This document shows, in pieces, positions 7,560 to 17,371 of a stretch of DNA of 64,000 nucleotides; the stretch's first letter is position 1; each line of letters starts with the position of its first letter. The DNA is from Flavobacterium lacisediminis (GTDB lineage Bacteria > Bacteroidota > Bacteroidia > Flavobacteriales > Flavobacteriaceae), in contig NZ_JAPCIO010000002.1 in assembly GCF_025909975.1 (NCBI RefSeq), positions 124,001 through 188,000 on the forward strand. The letters run 5' to 3'. The position numbers and the translations under genes are program-made. Below the pieces are notes generated by a model. The model did not search any database. It was given only the letters and a program-made list of their open reading frames with translations, and was not told where the DNA came from.

Positions 7560-8654
7560 TTATGCTAATTGTGGTTTTCTTCCTAGTTCTCTCAAGTGTT
7601 TAAAGTGAGAGGCGATGGCCGATCGAGTCGTTCTGAACTCGTGATAAGGTAAGTTGCATTCAGCTGCCGTTTGTTTTACAATTTCAGCAATTTTGTTGTA
7701 ATGCACATGGCTGATGTTTGGAAAAATATGATGTTCAATTTGGTGATTTAATCCGCCAGTATAATAATTTACAATCCAATTTTTTGGAGCAAAGTTTGCC
7801 GTTGTAAACAATTGGTGGATAGCCCAAGTGTTTTCAATTTCTCCATTTTCATCTGGTAACGGATTCACGGTGTCTTCTACTACGTGAGCTAATTGGAATA
7901 CTACACTTAAGATTAATCCAGCGGTGTAATGCATTACAACAAAACCTAATAAAACTTTCCACCAAGTAATTCCTAAAACCATTGGTAATACTAACCAAAC
8001 TGAAAAGTAAATCGTTTTAGTAATAATTAGAGTTGTCCATTGAAAAGCAGGACTTTTTGCTTCTCCATAGGATAATTTTCTTTTTAAGTAACGTTTCATT
8101 TGAAGAAAATCAGTTGTGATAGCCCAGTTGAACGTTAATAATCCATATAAGAAAACTGAATAATAATGTTGAAATCTATGGTGACTGTACCATTTAGCCG
8201 TTTTTGAAAAACGTAAAATTCTTCCCGCTTCTAAATCTTCATCGTGACCAATGATGTTGGTATACGTGTGGTGTAAAACATTGTGTTGAACTTGCCAGTT
8301 GTAAACATTTCCGGCTAAGATATAGATACTTCCACCCATTAATTTGTTTACCCAAGATTTGTTTGAATAAGCACCGTGATTACCATCGTGCATTACATTC
8401 ATTCCTACTCCAGCCATTCCAATTCCAATGACTACGTTTAGCAATAAATATACCCAAAACGGCATATCCATTGCAAGTAAAAAGAAGTATGGTGTTAGGA
8501 AAAGACCAAACATCACAATGGTTTTCAAGTGAAGTTTCCAGTTTCCTGTTTTGTCAATTTTATTTTCTTTAAAATAATCGTTTACTCTTTTATTTAATGT
8601 TCTGAAAAATTTCAGATTATCTTCTTTTGAGAAAATCGGGGTTGTCGTACTCAT
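7560..8654 (-). CDS. membrane fatty acid (acyl-CoA/acyl-lipid) desaturase
   Basis: A 364-residue integral membrane di-iron desaturase. The three histidine boxes are HDGNH (His89, His93), HNVLHH (His124, His128, His129) and NHQIEHH near the C-terminus, the last being the QxxHH type of front-end or acyl-lipid desaturases. Four hydrophobic segments are visible, for example residues 45-62 and 66-86. It introduces a double bond into membrane acyl chains and probably helps adjust fluidity at low temperature. ATG 8654 was preferred over a TTG five codons upstream. There is no N-terminal cytochrome b5 domain, so an external electron donor is needed. Confidence 0.88.
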   Translation of the reverse strand: MSTTTPIFSKEDNLKFFRTLNKRVNDYFKENKIDKTGNWKLHLKTIVMFGLFLTPYFFLLAMDMPFWVYLLLNVVIGIGMAGVGMNVMHDGNHGAYSNKSWVNKLMGGSIYILAGNVYNWQVQHNVLHHTYTNIIGHDEDLEAGRILRFSKTAKWYSHHRFQHYYSVFLYGLLTFNWAITTDFLQMKRYLKRKLSYGEAKSPAFQWTTLIITKTIYFSVWLVLPMVLGITWWKVLLGFVVMHYTAGLILSVVFQLAHVVEDTVNPLPDENGEIENTWAIHQLFTTANFAPKNWIVNYYTGGLNHQIEHHIFPNISHVHYNKIAEIVKQTAAECNLPYHEFRTTRSAIASHFKHLRELGRKPQLA

Positions 8655-8739
8655 AAATATTCTATTCAAATTTCGTCAAAGATAATTATTATAATTTTTT
8701 CATTTATGATATTCGTCATTTTTTATTCACCAAAAAGCG

Positions 8740-8747
8740 TATTTTTG
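8740..8747 (+). promoter_or_regulatory. -7 box of rsmG
   Basis: TATTTTTG lies 15 bases before the rsmG ATG and would give a very short leader of about ten bases. No clear -33 TTG was found. Confidence 0.4.
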
Positions 8748-8762
8748 TGCAAAATTTAACTA

Positions 8763-9392
8763 ATGGAAGAGATTTTAAAGCAATTTCCTGATTTATCTGA
8801 TAATCAAATACTTCAGTTTCAAAAATTGCAATCGTTATATGAGGATTGGAATGCGAAAATTAATGTGATTTCAAGAAAAGATATCGACGAATTATACACG
8901 CGTCACGTTTTGCATTCGTTAGGAATTGCAAAAATTATCGAATTCCGTCCAGGTTCCAAAATTATGGATGTTGGAACAGGTGGTGGTTTCCCTGGAATTC
9001 CATTAGCAATTTTACATCCAGAAGTTGATTTTTACTTGATTGATGTTATTGCGAAAAAAATCAAAGTAGTAAATGAAGTTGCTACTGGTTTAGGCTTAAA
9101 AAACGTTAAAGCCGAACAAAAGCGTGCCGAGTTAGTAAAACAAGAATTCGATTTCATTGTAAGTCGTGCTGTGACCAACATGCCTGATTTTGTGAGTTGG
9201 GTAGACGATAAAGTTTCGAAAAAGCAAAACCACGAATTAGCCAACGGAATTTTATATTTAAAAGGCGGTGATTTAACCGAAGAATTAAAGGATTTCCCAA
9301 AATCTACGCAATATAATTTATCCGATTTCTTTACTGATGAGTTTTTTGAAACTAAGAAAGTGGTGCATTTGCCGTTGAAGTATAAGAAATAA
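8763..9392 (+). CDS. rsmG: 16S rRNA (guanine527-N7)-methyltransferase RsmG
   Basis: A 209-residue SAM-dependent methyltransferase of the GidB family, which methylates N7 of G527 in 16S rRNA. The N-terminal helix-rich cap (WNAKINVISRKDIDELYTRHVLHS) is the family signature. It is followed by the SAM-binding DVGTGGGFPGIPLAI and by FIVSRAVTNMPDF. Length and order match the family throughout. It stands alone between two leftward genes, with a short leader and a hairpin downstream. Confidence 0.95.
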   Translation: MEEILKQFPDLSDNQILQFQKLQSLYEDWNAKINVISRKDIDELYTRHVLHSLGIAKIIEFRPGSKIMDVGTGGGFPGIPLAILHPEVDFYLIDVIAKKIKVVNEVATGLGLKNVKAEQKRAELVKQEFDFIVSRAVTNMPDFVSWVDDKVSKKQNHELANGILYLKGGDLTEELKDFPKSTQYNLSDFFTDEFFETKKVVHLPLKYKK

Positions 9393-9433
9393 GTGATTAG
9401 TGAAAAGTAACTAGTGATTAGCTATAAAAAACA

Positions 9434-9463
9434 AAACCCGATTCTCAATTGAAAATCGGGTTT
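9434..9463. terminator. bidirectional terminator between rsmG and pruA
   Basis: A perfect 10-bp stem (AAACCCGATT / AATCGGGTTT) is flanked by A and T runs. It lies between two convergent genes and can serve both. Confidence 0.8.
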
Positions 9464-9487
9464 CTTATTTCTACTTCGTATTTCGGA

Positions 9488-11113
9488 TTATCCTAAGAAA
9501 GGATATTTATAATCTTCTGGTGTTACAAATGTTTCTTTGATAGTTCTAACAGAAGCCCAACGCAATAAGTTTTGAGATGAACCTGCTTTATCGTTAGTTC
9601 CAGAACCTCTTGCGCCTCCAAATGGTTGCATTCCTACAACAGCACCTGTTGGTTTGTCGTTGATGTAGAAGTTTCCTGCTGCATTTTGTAAGGCAACGGT
9701 TGCTTCTTCCACTGCATAACGACATTGGCTAAATACCGCACCAGTTAAAGCGTATTCAGAAGTTTCGTCTACTAATTTCAATGTTTCAGACCATTTTGCG
9801 TCTTCGTAAATATAAATCGTAACTACTGGTCCGAATAATTCGGTACACATCGTGTTGTATTTTGGATTTGTGGTTAAGATAACTGTTGGTTCAATGAAAT
9901 AACCTTTCGATTTATCATAATTTCCACCCATGATTATTTCCGCATCACTATCGTTTTTAGCTTGGTCTATGTAACGCGCTAATTTGTCAAATGAAGCTTC
10001 TGAAATTACAGCTGTAATGAAATTACTCATATCTTCTGGCGAACCCATTTTCATCGATTTCAAATCCGCTTCTAATTTCGCTTGAACTGCTGGCCATAAA
10101 CTTTGTGGTACATAAACACGAGATGCAGCACTACATTTTTGCCCTTGGAATTCAAAAGCGCCACGAGCAATTCCTACTGCAACTTGCGCTGGATTTGCTG
10201 ATGGATGAGCAATGATGAAATCTTTTCCACCTGTTTCACCAACAATTCTTGGATACGTTTTGTAAGTAGCGATATTGTTTCCGATAGTTTTCCAAATATC
10301 ATTGAAAACGCCAGTCGAACCTGTAAAGTGAACTCCAGCTAAATGTGGACTTGATAAAACTACGTCAGAAACCATTCCAGAATCACCCATTACCATATTG
10401 ATAACACCATCTGGTAAACCTGCTTCTTTGAAAACTTGCATAATTACATTTGCCGAATATACTTGAGTTGCAGCTGGTTTCCAAACTACAACATTCCCCA
10501 TTAACGCAGCACTTGAAGGTAAGTTTCCAGCAATGGCAGTAAAGTTAAAAGGAGTAATTGCATATACAAATCCTTCTAATGGTCTGTATTCAACTCGGTT
10601 CCACATGTCTGATGTAGAGGTTGGTTGGTCTGCATATATTTTAGTCATGAATTCTACGTTGTAACGTAAGAAGTCAATCAACTCACAAGCCGAATCAATT
10701 TCTGCTTGGTGAATCGTTTTTGATTGTGCAATCATAGTCGCTGCATTGATTTTAGCACGGTATGGACCTGCTAATAATTCAGCTGCTTTTAAGAAAATTC
10801 CAGCTCTGTTTTCCCACGCCATAGCTGCCCATTTTTTGCGAGCTTCTAATGCTTCGGTAATTGCTTTTTCAACTAAAGCTCTATCTGCTTGATGATAAAC
10901 ACCTACAATATGTTGGTGATCATGTGGTGCCGACATTTTTTTGGTATCGCCAGTTTTAATTTCTTTGCTACCAATATATAAAGGAACTTCTACTTGAGAA
11001 TTCCACATTTTTGTATAAGTTGCTGCAACGGCTGCTCTTTCAGGAGAACCTGGTGCGTACGATTTTACGGGTTCGTTAACCGCTTTTGGGACATTAAAAA
11101 ATCCTTTTAACAT
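9488..11113 (-). CDS. pruA: L-glutamate gamma-semialdehyde dehydrogenase (P5C dehydrogenase)
   Basis: A 541-residue aldehyde dehydrogenase of the single-function PruA type, which oxidises glutamate semialdehyde to glutamate with NAD+ in proline catabolism. ITPFNFTAIAGNLPSSAALMGN, the FTGSTG nucleotide loop, VGETGGKDFII with the general base Glu, and QGQKCSAASR with the catalytic Cys are all present and in order. Length fits the stand-alone enzyme, and there is no proline dehydrogenase domain. The ATG at 11113 begins the familiar N-terminal MLKGFFNVPKAVNEPVKSY. Confidence 0.95.
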   Translation of the reverse strand: MLKGFFNVPKAVNEPVKSYAPGSPERAAVAATYTKMWNSQVEVPLYIGSKEIKTGDTKKMSAPHDHQHIVGVYHQADRALVEKAITEALEARKKWAAMAWENRAGIFLKAAELLAGPYRAKINAATMIAQSKTIHQAEIDSACELIDFLRYNVEFMTKIYADQPTSTSDMWNRVEYRPLEGFVYAITPFNFTAIAGNLPSSAALMGNVVVWKPAATQVYSANVIMQVFKEAGLPDGVINMVMGDSGMVSDVVLSSPHLAGVHFTGSTGVFNDIWKTIGNNIATYKTYPRIVGETGGKDFIIAHPSANPAQVAVGIARGAFEFQGQKCSAASRVYVPQSLWPAVQAKLEADLKSMKMGSPEDMSNFITAVISEASFDKLARYIDQAKNDSDAEIIMGGNYDKSKGYFIEPTVILTTNPKYNTMCTELFGPVVTIYIYEDAKWSETLKLVDETSEYALTGAVFSQCRYAVEEATVALQNAAGNFYINDKPTGAVVGMQPFGGARGSGTNDKAGSSQNLLRWASVRTIKETFVTPEDYKYPFLG

Positions 11114-11269
11114 GGTGTTGAATTTTAGCTTCGCTCAGTTTGGACAAAGTCCTTGAGTGAAAATTAGACAATTTTGTGTGTTGATTTACTGGTTTTTCGT
11201 AAACGAATACAAAAATACAAAGTATATTTTGAATAATCGATAACAAAAGTTACTTAGCTGAAGTGAAAG

Positions 11270-11656
11270 TTAATTAATAGCAAAAGGAGCGCTTAACTTG
11301 AAAGTAGGTATAATTACTCTAAAGCTTCTAGTTGAGGTAAAGTTCACCATGTTGAAATATCCTTTCATAGCGCCAATAGGAGAAGAAAGCAAGCATCCAG
11401 AAGAATACGTATAACTTTCTCCAGGCTTGATAACTGGTTTTTTGCCAATTACACCTTCGCCATCTACTACTTCAACATTGTTTAATGCATCGTAAATTTC
11501 CCAATGACGTGTGGTTAATTGTACCGAATCTTTACTTTGGTTTTCAATAGTAACATGATAAGTAAAGGCAAAATGAATTTTATAGTTCTTGAAGTAAGTT
11601 CCTTCAAAACTAGTTAATACTGAAATTTTTATGCCTCTTGTAATTTGACTTACCAT
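11270..11656 (-). CDS. apaG: ApaG domain protein
   Basis: A 128-residue protein matching the ApaG/polymerase-delta-interacting-protein fold. Diagnostic stretches are HFAFTYHVTIENQSKDSVQLTTRHW, VVDGEGVIGKKPVIKPGESYTYSSG and PIGAMKGYFNMV. ApaG has been linked to Co2+ resistance and Mg2+ efflux in enterobacteria, but its molecular role is unsettled. It follows the DUF3667 gene by three bases and the T9SS plug gene upstream of that, so the three form a leftward operon. Confidence 0.92.
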   Translation of the reverse strand: MVSQITRGIKISVLTSFEGTYFKNYKIHFAFTYHVTIENQSKDSVQLTTRHWEIYDALNNVEVVDGEGVIGKKPVIKPGESYTYSSGCLLSSPIGAMKGYFNMVNFTSTRSFRVIIPTFKLSAPFAIN

Positions 11657-11659
11657 ATA

Positions 11660-12715
11660 TTAAAATAAGATTATCGACACCGCCATTAATACGAAAACAG
11701 CTAATAATGAAATAGGTATGAATAATATGTTCAAAAGTAGGAATTTAAAAATTGTTTTCCAACGGCTATTTTGATAAAAATTTCTTAAAGATTTATATAG
11801 GTAAATTGGGAACAAAATAAAGAAGCTTGTCCCAACTAAAAACAGTGAAAAATCTTCTGAGAAAAAGCTAATTATTTCAAATATAATTAAACAGATAAAC
11901 ATAAAGGAATAAAAACTATAAGAAAATACTAAATGATCTGTATAGTTGAATTTTTTATCATAAAAGGCAATCCAAAAAATAATAGCAATAAATGGAATAG
12001 ATAGAAAAATCAGGAAAGGTAATTTGCCTAAAATATAATCTCCAACTTCTCTAAGAACATCATTTGATTTTAAATTTTGAGATTTTTCATAGATGTAACG
12101 ATTGATTTTGTTGTTTTCATAGCCCAATTTTTTCAATGCTACCTCAGGGTTTTCTTGTGGGTTTTTTAGATTGTAGTTTCTAAATGTGGTAATACGAAGT
12201 GTTAGATGTCCTAAGTTTTCAGGGTTATTAAATTCGTTTGCTTTGTAGATTGAATCTCTATGGAATTCTTTGCCAGTTTTTTTATCAACTTCAATTACGC
12301 CAGTATCATAGATTTTATTGTAATCTGTTTTTGTGCTATCGTTTTTAGTTAATTCTGTTTCAGGTTTTTCTTTGGAACTATTATTATTGAATCTTGTTCC
12401 AATATCCATAACTATAAAAAGGATTATAGAAATACTTAAAAATAATCGGAAAGGATTCGCATGATGATGTCTTTTTCCTTCCGAAAATTCTCTGGCAGCT
12501 ATTCCTGGATGTGTAAAAAGTGTAATAAATGTATTTCGTAACCTTGAATCGTAAGCGTAAAAATTAGCAAAAAACTCTTCGATAAAATCTTTAATGGTAA
12601 GTTTTTTTGTTGAATTTAACTGACCGCAAGCATGACAATATTTTTCACTAACATCTAAAGGTGTTTCGCAGTTAATGCATTGCGTTCCTCTGTATTTTAT
12701 ATCTTTTCTACTCAT
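11660..12715 (-). CDS. DUF3667 zinc-ribbon membrane protein
   Basis: A 351-residue protein. Residues ~10-30 form a zinc ribbon with paired Cys (CINC and CHACGQ). It continues with the conserved DUF3667 block FIEEFFANFYAYDSRLRNTF and REFSEGKRHHHANPFRLFLSISI. One membrane segment follows at about residues 90-105, and several more lie in the C-terminal half. Function is unknown. The gene is two bases downstream of the T9SS plug gene and three bases upstream of apaG. Confidence 0.75.
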   Translation of the reverse strand: MSRKDIKYRGTQCINCETPLDVSEKYCHACGQLNSTKKLTIKDFIEEFFANFYAYDSRLRNTFITLFTHPGIAAREFSEGKRHHHANPFRLFLSISIILFIVMDIGTRFNNNSSKEKPETELTKNDSTKTDYNKIYDTGVIEVDKKTGKEFHRDSIYKANEFNNPENLGHLTLRITTFRNYNLKNPQENPEVALKKLGYENNKINRYIYEKSQNLKSNDVLREVGDYILGKLPFLIFLSIPFIAIIFWIAFYDKKFNYTDHLVFSYSFYSFMFICLIIFEIISFFSEDFSLFLVGTSFFILFPIYLYKSLRNFYQNSRWKTIFKFLLLNILFIPISLLAVFVLMAVSIILF

Positions 12716-12717
12716 TA

Positions 12718-13965
12718 TTAATTACGGATAACTTCGCTATTCGTGTTTGCAATTCCAATTACTCTATCGTATCTGTCGTTATTTCCTCTATAATATACAA
12801 TTGCTGTATAGTTGTTTTCTGTCTGAAAGAAATTACCATCAATTGCATTTTCATAATCTACGTTACCTAATTTATCAATGATTACGTATTGATAGTTAGT
12901 AAATCCTTGTTTTAATAAAATTGCTTTTTCGTACAATCCTGAAATTTTATTAAATTCCATTTTAAATTCATCATTCAAGGTGTAGTTGTTAAACATACCT
13001 ACTATATAGATGTTTTTGTCTATTAGGTTTAAAGTGCTTAAAGAAAAATAAACCCATGAATAATCAGCTTCTATTTGTGAATTAGTAGTATTCGCATTCT
13101 GAATAAAAAAGTTGCCATTAATATCAGGGAAATAGGTGTAAGGTTGGTTTTTTCTTGGAGTGTTTACGTACAAATGAGTGTTATAAATATTATCGCCTGA
13201 AGAAACTTTTGCGACTGTATTGTTTGTAGCTCTTATGATTTTATTGTCTATGCTATAACATTCGTTTCCGCCCCAAAATTGTGTTTCCTTGTTATATCTG
13301 TAAATTAATTCTGATCCAAGTGTATATTGAGGTTTAAGATTGGAAATACTAGTTTTCCAATTGCCATTTTGAAAGAGGGTGACTTTAACGTTTTGAATGG
13401 GATTTTGTAGAACTCTATCACCATAATTTATTGACATTTCAATATTTTGTTTTTGGTTTAGGCTATCAAAATCTCTAGTTCTTCTCACGGAGACTCCAAC
13501 TGCTACTTGTTCTTCGTAGATTATAATTCTGCGAGAAAAAACAATTTCACTTTCGTCATTTAAAACCGTAATGATGTAATTGCCACTTTTAGTTATCTGA
13601 TTGAATCTATTAGGGAAAACTTGTTTGTAATGAGAATATAATTGTAAAGTATTGAATGAATTTTCATATGTAATAATTCGCTGGTTATCCATTCCGTTTA
13701 AATATTCTACTTTCCCTAAATCAGATGGTGCAGACCAATCGTAATTGTATTGCGTAATGGTATAGTAATAATCTGCTTCGTCTCCATATAAATCATCAAA
13801 GCTCAACTCAAAAGTTTCTCCAAGTTTAAAGAACGGAATAACATTGTTACCATTAATTCTAAACGAAATGGTTTTTATATTGAATGGAGGTTCTTGTTCT
13901 ATTCCAGATTGAGAAAAAACAACATGGCAAAAGAAGAAACTGATTATGAAGATTAATTTATTCAT
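12718..13965 (-). CDS. type IX secretion system plug protein (DUF5103)
   Basis: A 415-residue periplasmic or outer-membrane-associated protein. Residues 1-19 form a signal peptide (cleavage after VVFSQ). The body has the DUF5103 pattern: IKTISFRINGNNVIPFFKLGETFELSFDDLYGDEADYYYTI, YEEQVAVGVSVRRTRDFDSLNQKQNIEMSINY, and a C-terminal beta-rich domain with NYQYVIIDKLGNVDYENAIDGNFFQTENNY. In Flavobacterium this family includes the Plug protein that seals the periplasmic side of the SprA translocon between cargo releases. The assignment is by family resemblance. It is the first gene of a three-gene operon with DUF3667 and apaG. Confidence 0.8.
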   Translation of the reverse strand: MNKLIFIISFFFCHVVFSQSGIEQEPPFNIKTISFRINGNNVIPFFKLGETFELSFDDLYGDEADYYYTITQYNYDWSAPSDLGKVEYLNGMDNQRIITYENSFNTLQLYSHYKQVFPNRFNQITKSGNYIITVLNDESEIVFSRRIIIYEEQVAVGVSVRRTRDFDSLNQKQNIEMSINYGDRVLQNPIQNVKVTLFQNGNWKTSISNLKPQYTLGSELIYRYNKETQFWGGNECYSIDNKIIRATNNTVAKVSSGDNIYNTHLYVNTPRKNQPYTYFPDINGNFFIQNANTTNSQIEADYSWVYFSLSTLNLIDKNIYIVGMFNNYTLNDEFKMEFNKISGLYEKAILLKQGFTNYQYVIIDKLGNVDYENAIDGNFFQTENNYTAIVYYRGNNDRYDRVIGIANTNSEVIRN

Positions 13966-14083
13966 TTTTAAGTATTATGATGTAAAAATAGCAAAACTTT
14001 GAAAACAAATACTATTCTATTAAATATATTAATATTACTTAATTTAGAATAATTATAAATAAAGCAAATCTCCAACTTTATTT

Positions 14084-14115
14084 TTGGTAAGCTATTATGT
14101 ATTTGATTAAATTTG
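14084..14115 (+). promoter_or_regulatory. promoter of the nqr operon
   Basis: TTG (14084-14086), a 21-base spacer, then TAAATTTG (14108-14115) fits the Bacteroidota -33/-7 consensus well. The nqrA ATG follows 43 bases later. Confidence 0.6.
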
Positions 14116-14158
14116 CACGTTTTATAGTAAATTTTTTAACAATCATATCTTCAAAAAT

Positions 14159-15508
14159 ATGTCAAAAGACATTCGAATTAAAAAAGGTTTAGACCTTAAG
14201 TTGAAGGGTGAAGCAGCTCAAAAGATAGCTGATGCCACTCGCTCGAAAGTCTATGCTGTTAAGCCTTCTGACTTCCATGGAGTTACTCCGAAAATGGTAG
14301 TAAAAGAGGGGGATAACGTTAAAGCGGGAGAAGTAATTTTCTATTCTAAATCGGATGAGAAAGTTAAATTCGTTGCTCCTGTAAGCGGGAAAATTCAAGA
14401 AATCAAACGCGGTGAAAAAAGAGTCATTTTAGAGATTCTTATTGCTGCTGATTCTCAAGATGTTTTCGTTGAGCATAGCAAGAAAAATCCTAACGATTTA
14501 TCAACAGAAGAAGTAAAAGCACATTTGTTAGCTTCAGGTTGTTGGCCATTTATCAATCAACGTCCTTATGATGTGATTGCTAATTCAGCTGATTCACCTA
14601 AAGCTATTTTTATTTCAGCTTATGCAACTGCACCGTTAGCGGCAGATGTTGAGTTTGTTTTAGAAAACAAGTTGCAAGCTTTTCAAACTGGTATCGATGC
14701 TTTAGCAAAATTGACATCAGGAAAAGTTCATTTATCTGTTAAAGGTAAAGGGAAATCAATTTTTAAAGACGTTAAAGGAGTTTCTTTACACCAAGTGTAC
14801 GGACCGCATCCTGCTGGAAATGTTGGTGTTCAAATTGGAAAAATTTCGCCTATTAATGCAGGTGAGAGAGTTTGGACAGTAACGCCTCAAGATGTTGCAA
14901 CAATTGGTGAATTATTTTTAACTGGAAAATTCAATGCAACAAGAACTGTGGCTTTAGTAGGTTCTGAAGTTAAAGACGCTCAATACTATAATGTAATTTC
15001 TGGTGCTGCTATTGCCGATTTAGTTGCTGGTAAAATTGAAGGAGATAACGTGAGAGTTATTTCTGGAGATGTTTTAACTGGTACTAAAGTAAAAATGGAT
15101 GGAAATTTAGGTTTCTTAAGCAATACAGTAACTATTATTCCTGAAGGAAATGTTTACAGAATGTTTGGATGGATGCCATTCGCTTCGCCAAGTGTTCACA
15201 GTGCATCAAGAACAGGATTATCATGGTTAATGCCAGGTAAAAAATATGCGCCTAACACCAATTTGAACGGTGAAGAAAGAGCTTTAGTTGTAACAGGAGA
15301 AATGGAAGCAGTTATGCCTCTTGATATTTTTCCAATGCAATTATTAAAAGCTTGTTTGGCAAGTGATATCGATAAAATGGAAAGCTTAGGAATTTACGAA
15401 GTAGCTCCAGAAGATTTTGCTTTAATTGATTATACTAACACATCTAAATTAGAAGCGCAACAAATCATTCGTGAAGCTCTTGATTTAATGATTAAAGAAG
15501 TAGGATAA
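14159..15508 (+). CDS. nqrA: Na+-translocating NADH:quinone reductase subunit A
   Basis: A 449-residue peripheral cytoplasmic subunit of Na+-NQR, the redox pump that oxidises NADH, reduces ubiquinone or menaquinone and exports Na+. The N-terminal RnfC-like barrel-sandwich region (GLDLKLKGEA and PSDFHGVTPKMVVKEGDNVKAGEVIF) and the later GPHPAGNVGVQIGKISPINAGERVWTV are typical of NqrA and distinguish it from RnfC. No iron-sulfur Cys motifs are present, as expected. It is the first gene of the six-gene operon. nqrB begins five bases after its stop. Confidence 0.97.
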   Translation: MSKDIRIKKGLDLKLKGEAAQKIADATRSKVYAVKPSDFHGVTPKMVVKEGDNVKAGEVIFYSKSDEKVKFVAPVSGKIQEIKRGEKRVILEILIAADSQDVFVEHSKKNPNDLSTEEVKAHLLASGCWPFINQRPYDVIANSADSPKAIFISAYATAPLAADVEFVLENKLQAFQTGIDALAKLTSGKVHLSVKGKGKSIFKDVKGVSLHQVYGPHPAGNVGVQIGKISPINAGERVWTVTPQDVATIGELFLTGKFNATRTVALVGSEVKDAQYYNVISGAAIADLVAGKIEGDNVRVISGDVLTGTKVKMDGNLGFLSNTVTIIPEGNVYRMFGWMPFASPSVHSASRTGLSWLMPGKKYAPNTNLNGEERALVVTGEMEAVMPLDIFPMQLLKACLASDIDKMESLGIYEVAPEDFALIDYTNTSKLEAQQIIREALDLMIKEVG

Positions 15509-15513
15509 TAGCT

Positions 15514-16680
15514 ATGAAGTTTTTAAGAGATAAAATAGACCAAATTAAAAAGCCTTTTGAGAAAGGGCAAAAATTTGAAAAATTTGCACCTGCTATCAAT
15601 GCATTAGATACATTTTTATATGTGCCTAATCATACCACAAAGCACGGAGCTCATATTAGAGATGCTGTAGATTTAAAGAGAACCATGATTACTGTGGTTT
15701 TAGCTTTAGTTCCAGCATTATTATTCGGAATTTATAATGCAGGTTACCAACACTTTATTCAATTGAACGAAGGTGTTTTACCTCCATTTATGGATATCTT
15801 CTTACACGGATTGTGGAAAGTATTACCAATGATTATTGTATCGTATGCGGTAGGATTAGGTATTGAATTTGCTTTCGCAATTTTTAGAGGTCACGAAGTT
15901 AACGAAGGATATTTAGTATCTGGATTGTTAATTCCAATGGTTATGCCAGTTGACTTACCTTTATGGATGTTAGCTATTTCAGTTGCTTTTGCAGTTGTGA
16001 TTGGTAAAGAAGCTTTTGGAGGAACAGGAATGAATATTTTCAATCCAGCTTTATTAGCGCGTGCTTTCGCATTCTTTGCTTATCCTACATTTATGTCGGG
16101 AGATAAAATTTGGGTTAGTGAGGCAAGTACTACTGATGCAATTTCAGGAGAAACTATCTTGGGTTCATTAGCACAAGGAAAAGAAGTAGCTTATTCTACT
16201 ATGGATATGTTCTTAGGTTTTATTCCAGGTTCAATTGGAGAAACTTCGGTTTTAGCTATCTTAATTGGTGCATTTATTTTGATTGCAACTGGTGTTGGTA
16301 GTTGGAAAATTATGGTTTCTGGAGTAGTGGGAGCGGCATTAACAGCAATGATGTTCAACGCTGTTGGGTTAACTGCTTTAATGAACTTTGATTGGATAAA
16401 TCATTTAGTAGTTGGAGGTTTTGCTTTTGGTATTGTATTCATGGCAACTGATCCAGTTTCTGCAGCTCAAACCGATAAAGGAAAAATCATCTACGGTTTA
16501 TTAATAGGATTCTTTAGTATTATGATTAGAGTTTTCAATCCTGCTTACCCAGAAGGAGTAATGTTAGCTATCTTATTAATGAACACTTTAGCGCCAACAA
16601 TTGATTATTTCGTAGTAAATGGAAACATTTCTAAGAGAAAGAAAAGATTGGCTAAGTCTAAACAATTAAAATCTGCATAG
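15514..16680 (+). CDS. nqrB: Na+-NQR subunit B
   Basis: A 388-residue membrane subunit with about ten hydrophobic segments. It carries a covalently bound FMN on Thr214 in the motif SGET (residues 211-214, within DAISGETIL), the SGxT flavinylation pattern used by ApbE. FGGTGMNIFNPALLARAFAFFAYP is the family's conserved membrane block. NqrB also carries riboflavin and part of the Na+ path in characterised complexes. It starts five bases after nqrA and ends two bases before nqrC. Confidence 0.97.
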   Translation: MKFLRDKIDQIKKPFEKGQKFEKFAPAINALDTFLYVPNHTTKHGAHIRDAVDLKRTMITVVLALVPALLFGIYNAGYQHFIQLNEGVLPPFMDIFLHGLWKVLPMIIVSYAVGLGIEFAFAIFRGHEVNEGYLVSGLLIPMVMPVDLPLWMLAISVAFAVVIGKEAFGGTGMNIFNPALLARAFAFFAYPTFMSGDKIWVSEASTTDAISGETILGSLAQGKEVAYSTMDMFLGFIPGSIGETSVLAILIGAFILIATGVGSWKIMVSGVVGAALTAMMFNAVGLTALMNFDWINHLVVGGFAFGIVFMATDPVSAAQTDKGKIIYGLLIGFFSIMIRVFNPAYPEGVMLAILLMNTLAPTIDYFVVNGNISKRKKRLAKSKQLKSA

Positions 16681-16682
16681 TC

Positions 16683-17366
16683 ATGAATAGAGAAAGTAAC
16701 GGATATACGTTTTTGTTTGCGACTGTAATGGTAGTGTTAGTAGCTTCTGCTTTAGCATTTGCTGCAACTGCACTTAAGCCAGACCAAGACGCAAACATTA
16801 AGAAAGAGAAAATGCAGTACATTCTAAAATCGTTTGGAGTAGCTGTAGATAGAGATGCTTCGGAAGTAGCATATAAAAAACACATTATTAGTGAAGTGGT
16901 TTTTGATGAGAACGGAAACGAAATCAGTAAAGATGCTTTTAATGTTGATATCGCTAAAGAAAAAGGGAAATTCCCAATTTTCAATGCTGAGAAAGACGGT
17001 AAAAAGTTCTATGTTATTCCAGTAAGAGGAATGGGATTATGGGATGCTATCTGGGGTTATGTTTCAGTTGACGAAAACTTAAAAGTAGATGGTATTGTAT
17101 TTGACCATAAAGCAGAAACTCCAGGTTTAGGAGGTGAAATTACACAAGATTATTTCCAAAAAAGTTTTATTGGTGAGAATGTATTTGATGCTAACGGAAA
17201 CTTACAAGGTTTAAAAGTAGTTAAAGGATATCAAGGGAAAGACAACAAAGCCGATGGTGAAGTTGATGCAATTTCTGGAGCTACTTTAACAGGAAATGGT
17301 GTAACCGAAATGTTAGTTAGAGGTTTAAAACCATATGAAAAATATTTAAAATCTAATAAAAAATAA
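16683..17366 (+). CDS. nqrC: Na+-NQR subunit C
   Basis: A 227-residue subunit with one N-terminal membrane helix (about residues 8-30) and a soluble FMN-binding domain. The flavinylation site is SGAT at residues 198-201, so Thr201 should carry the phosphodiester-linked [14 protein letters not shown] is the second conserved family motif. In the complex it passes electrons between NqrF/D/E and NqrB. It is tightly packed within the operon. Confidence 0.97.
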   Translation: MNRESNGYTFLFATVMVVLVASALAFAATALKPDQDANIKKEKMQYILKSFGVAVDRDASEVAYKKHIISEVVFDENGNEISKDAFNVDIAKEKGKFPIFNAEKDGKKFYVIPVRGMGLWDAIWGYVSVDENLKVDGIVFDHKAETPGLGGEITQDYFQKSFIGENVFDANGNLQGLKVVKGYQGKDNKADGEVDAISGATLTGNGVTEMLVRGLKPYEKYLKSNKK

Positions 17367-17371
17367 TCGTC

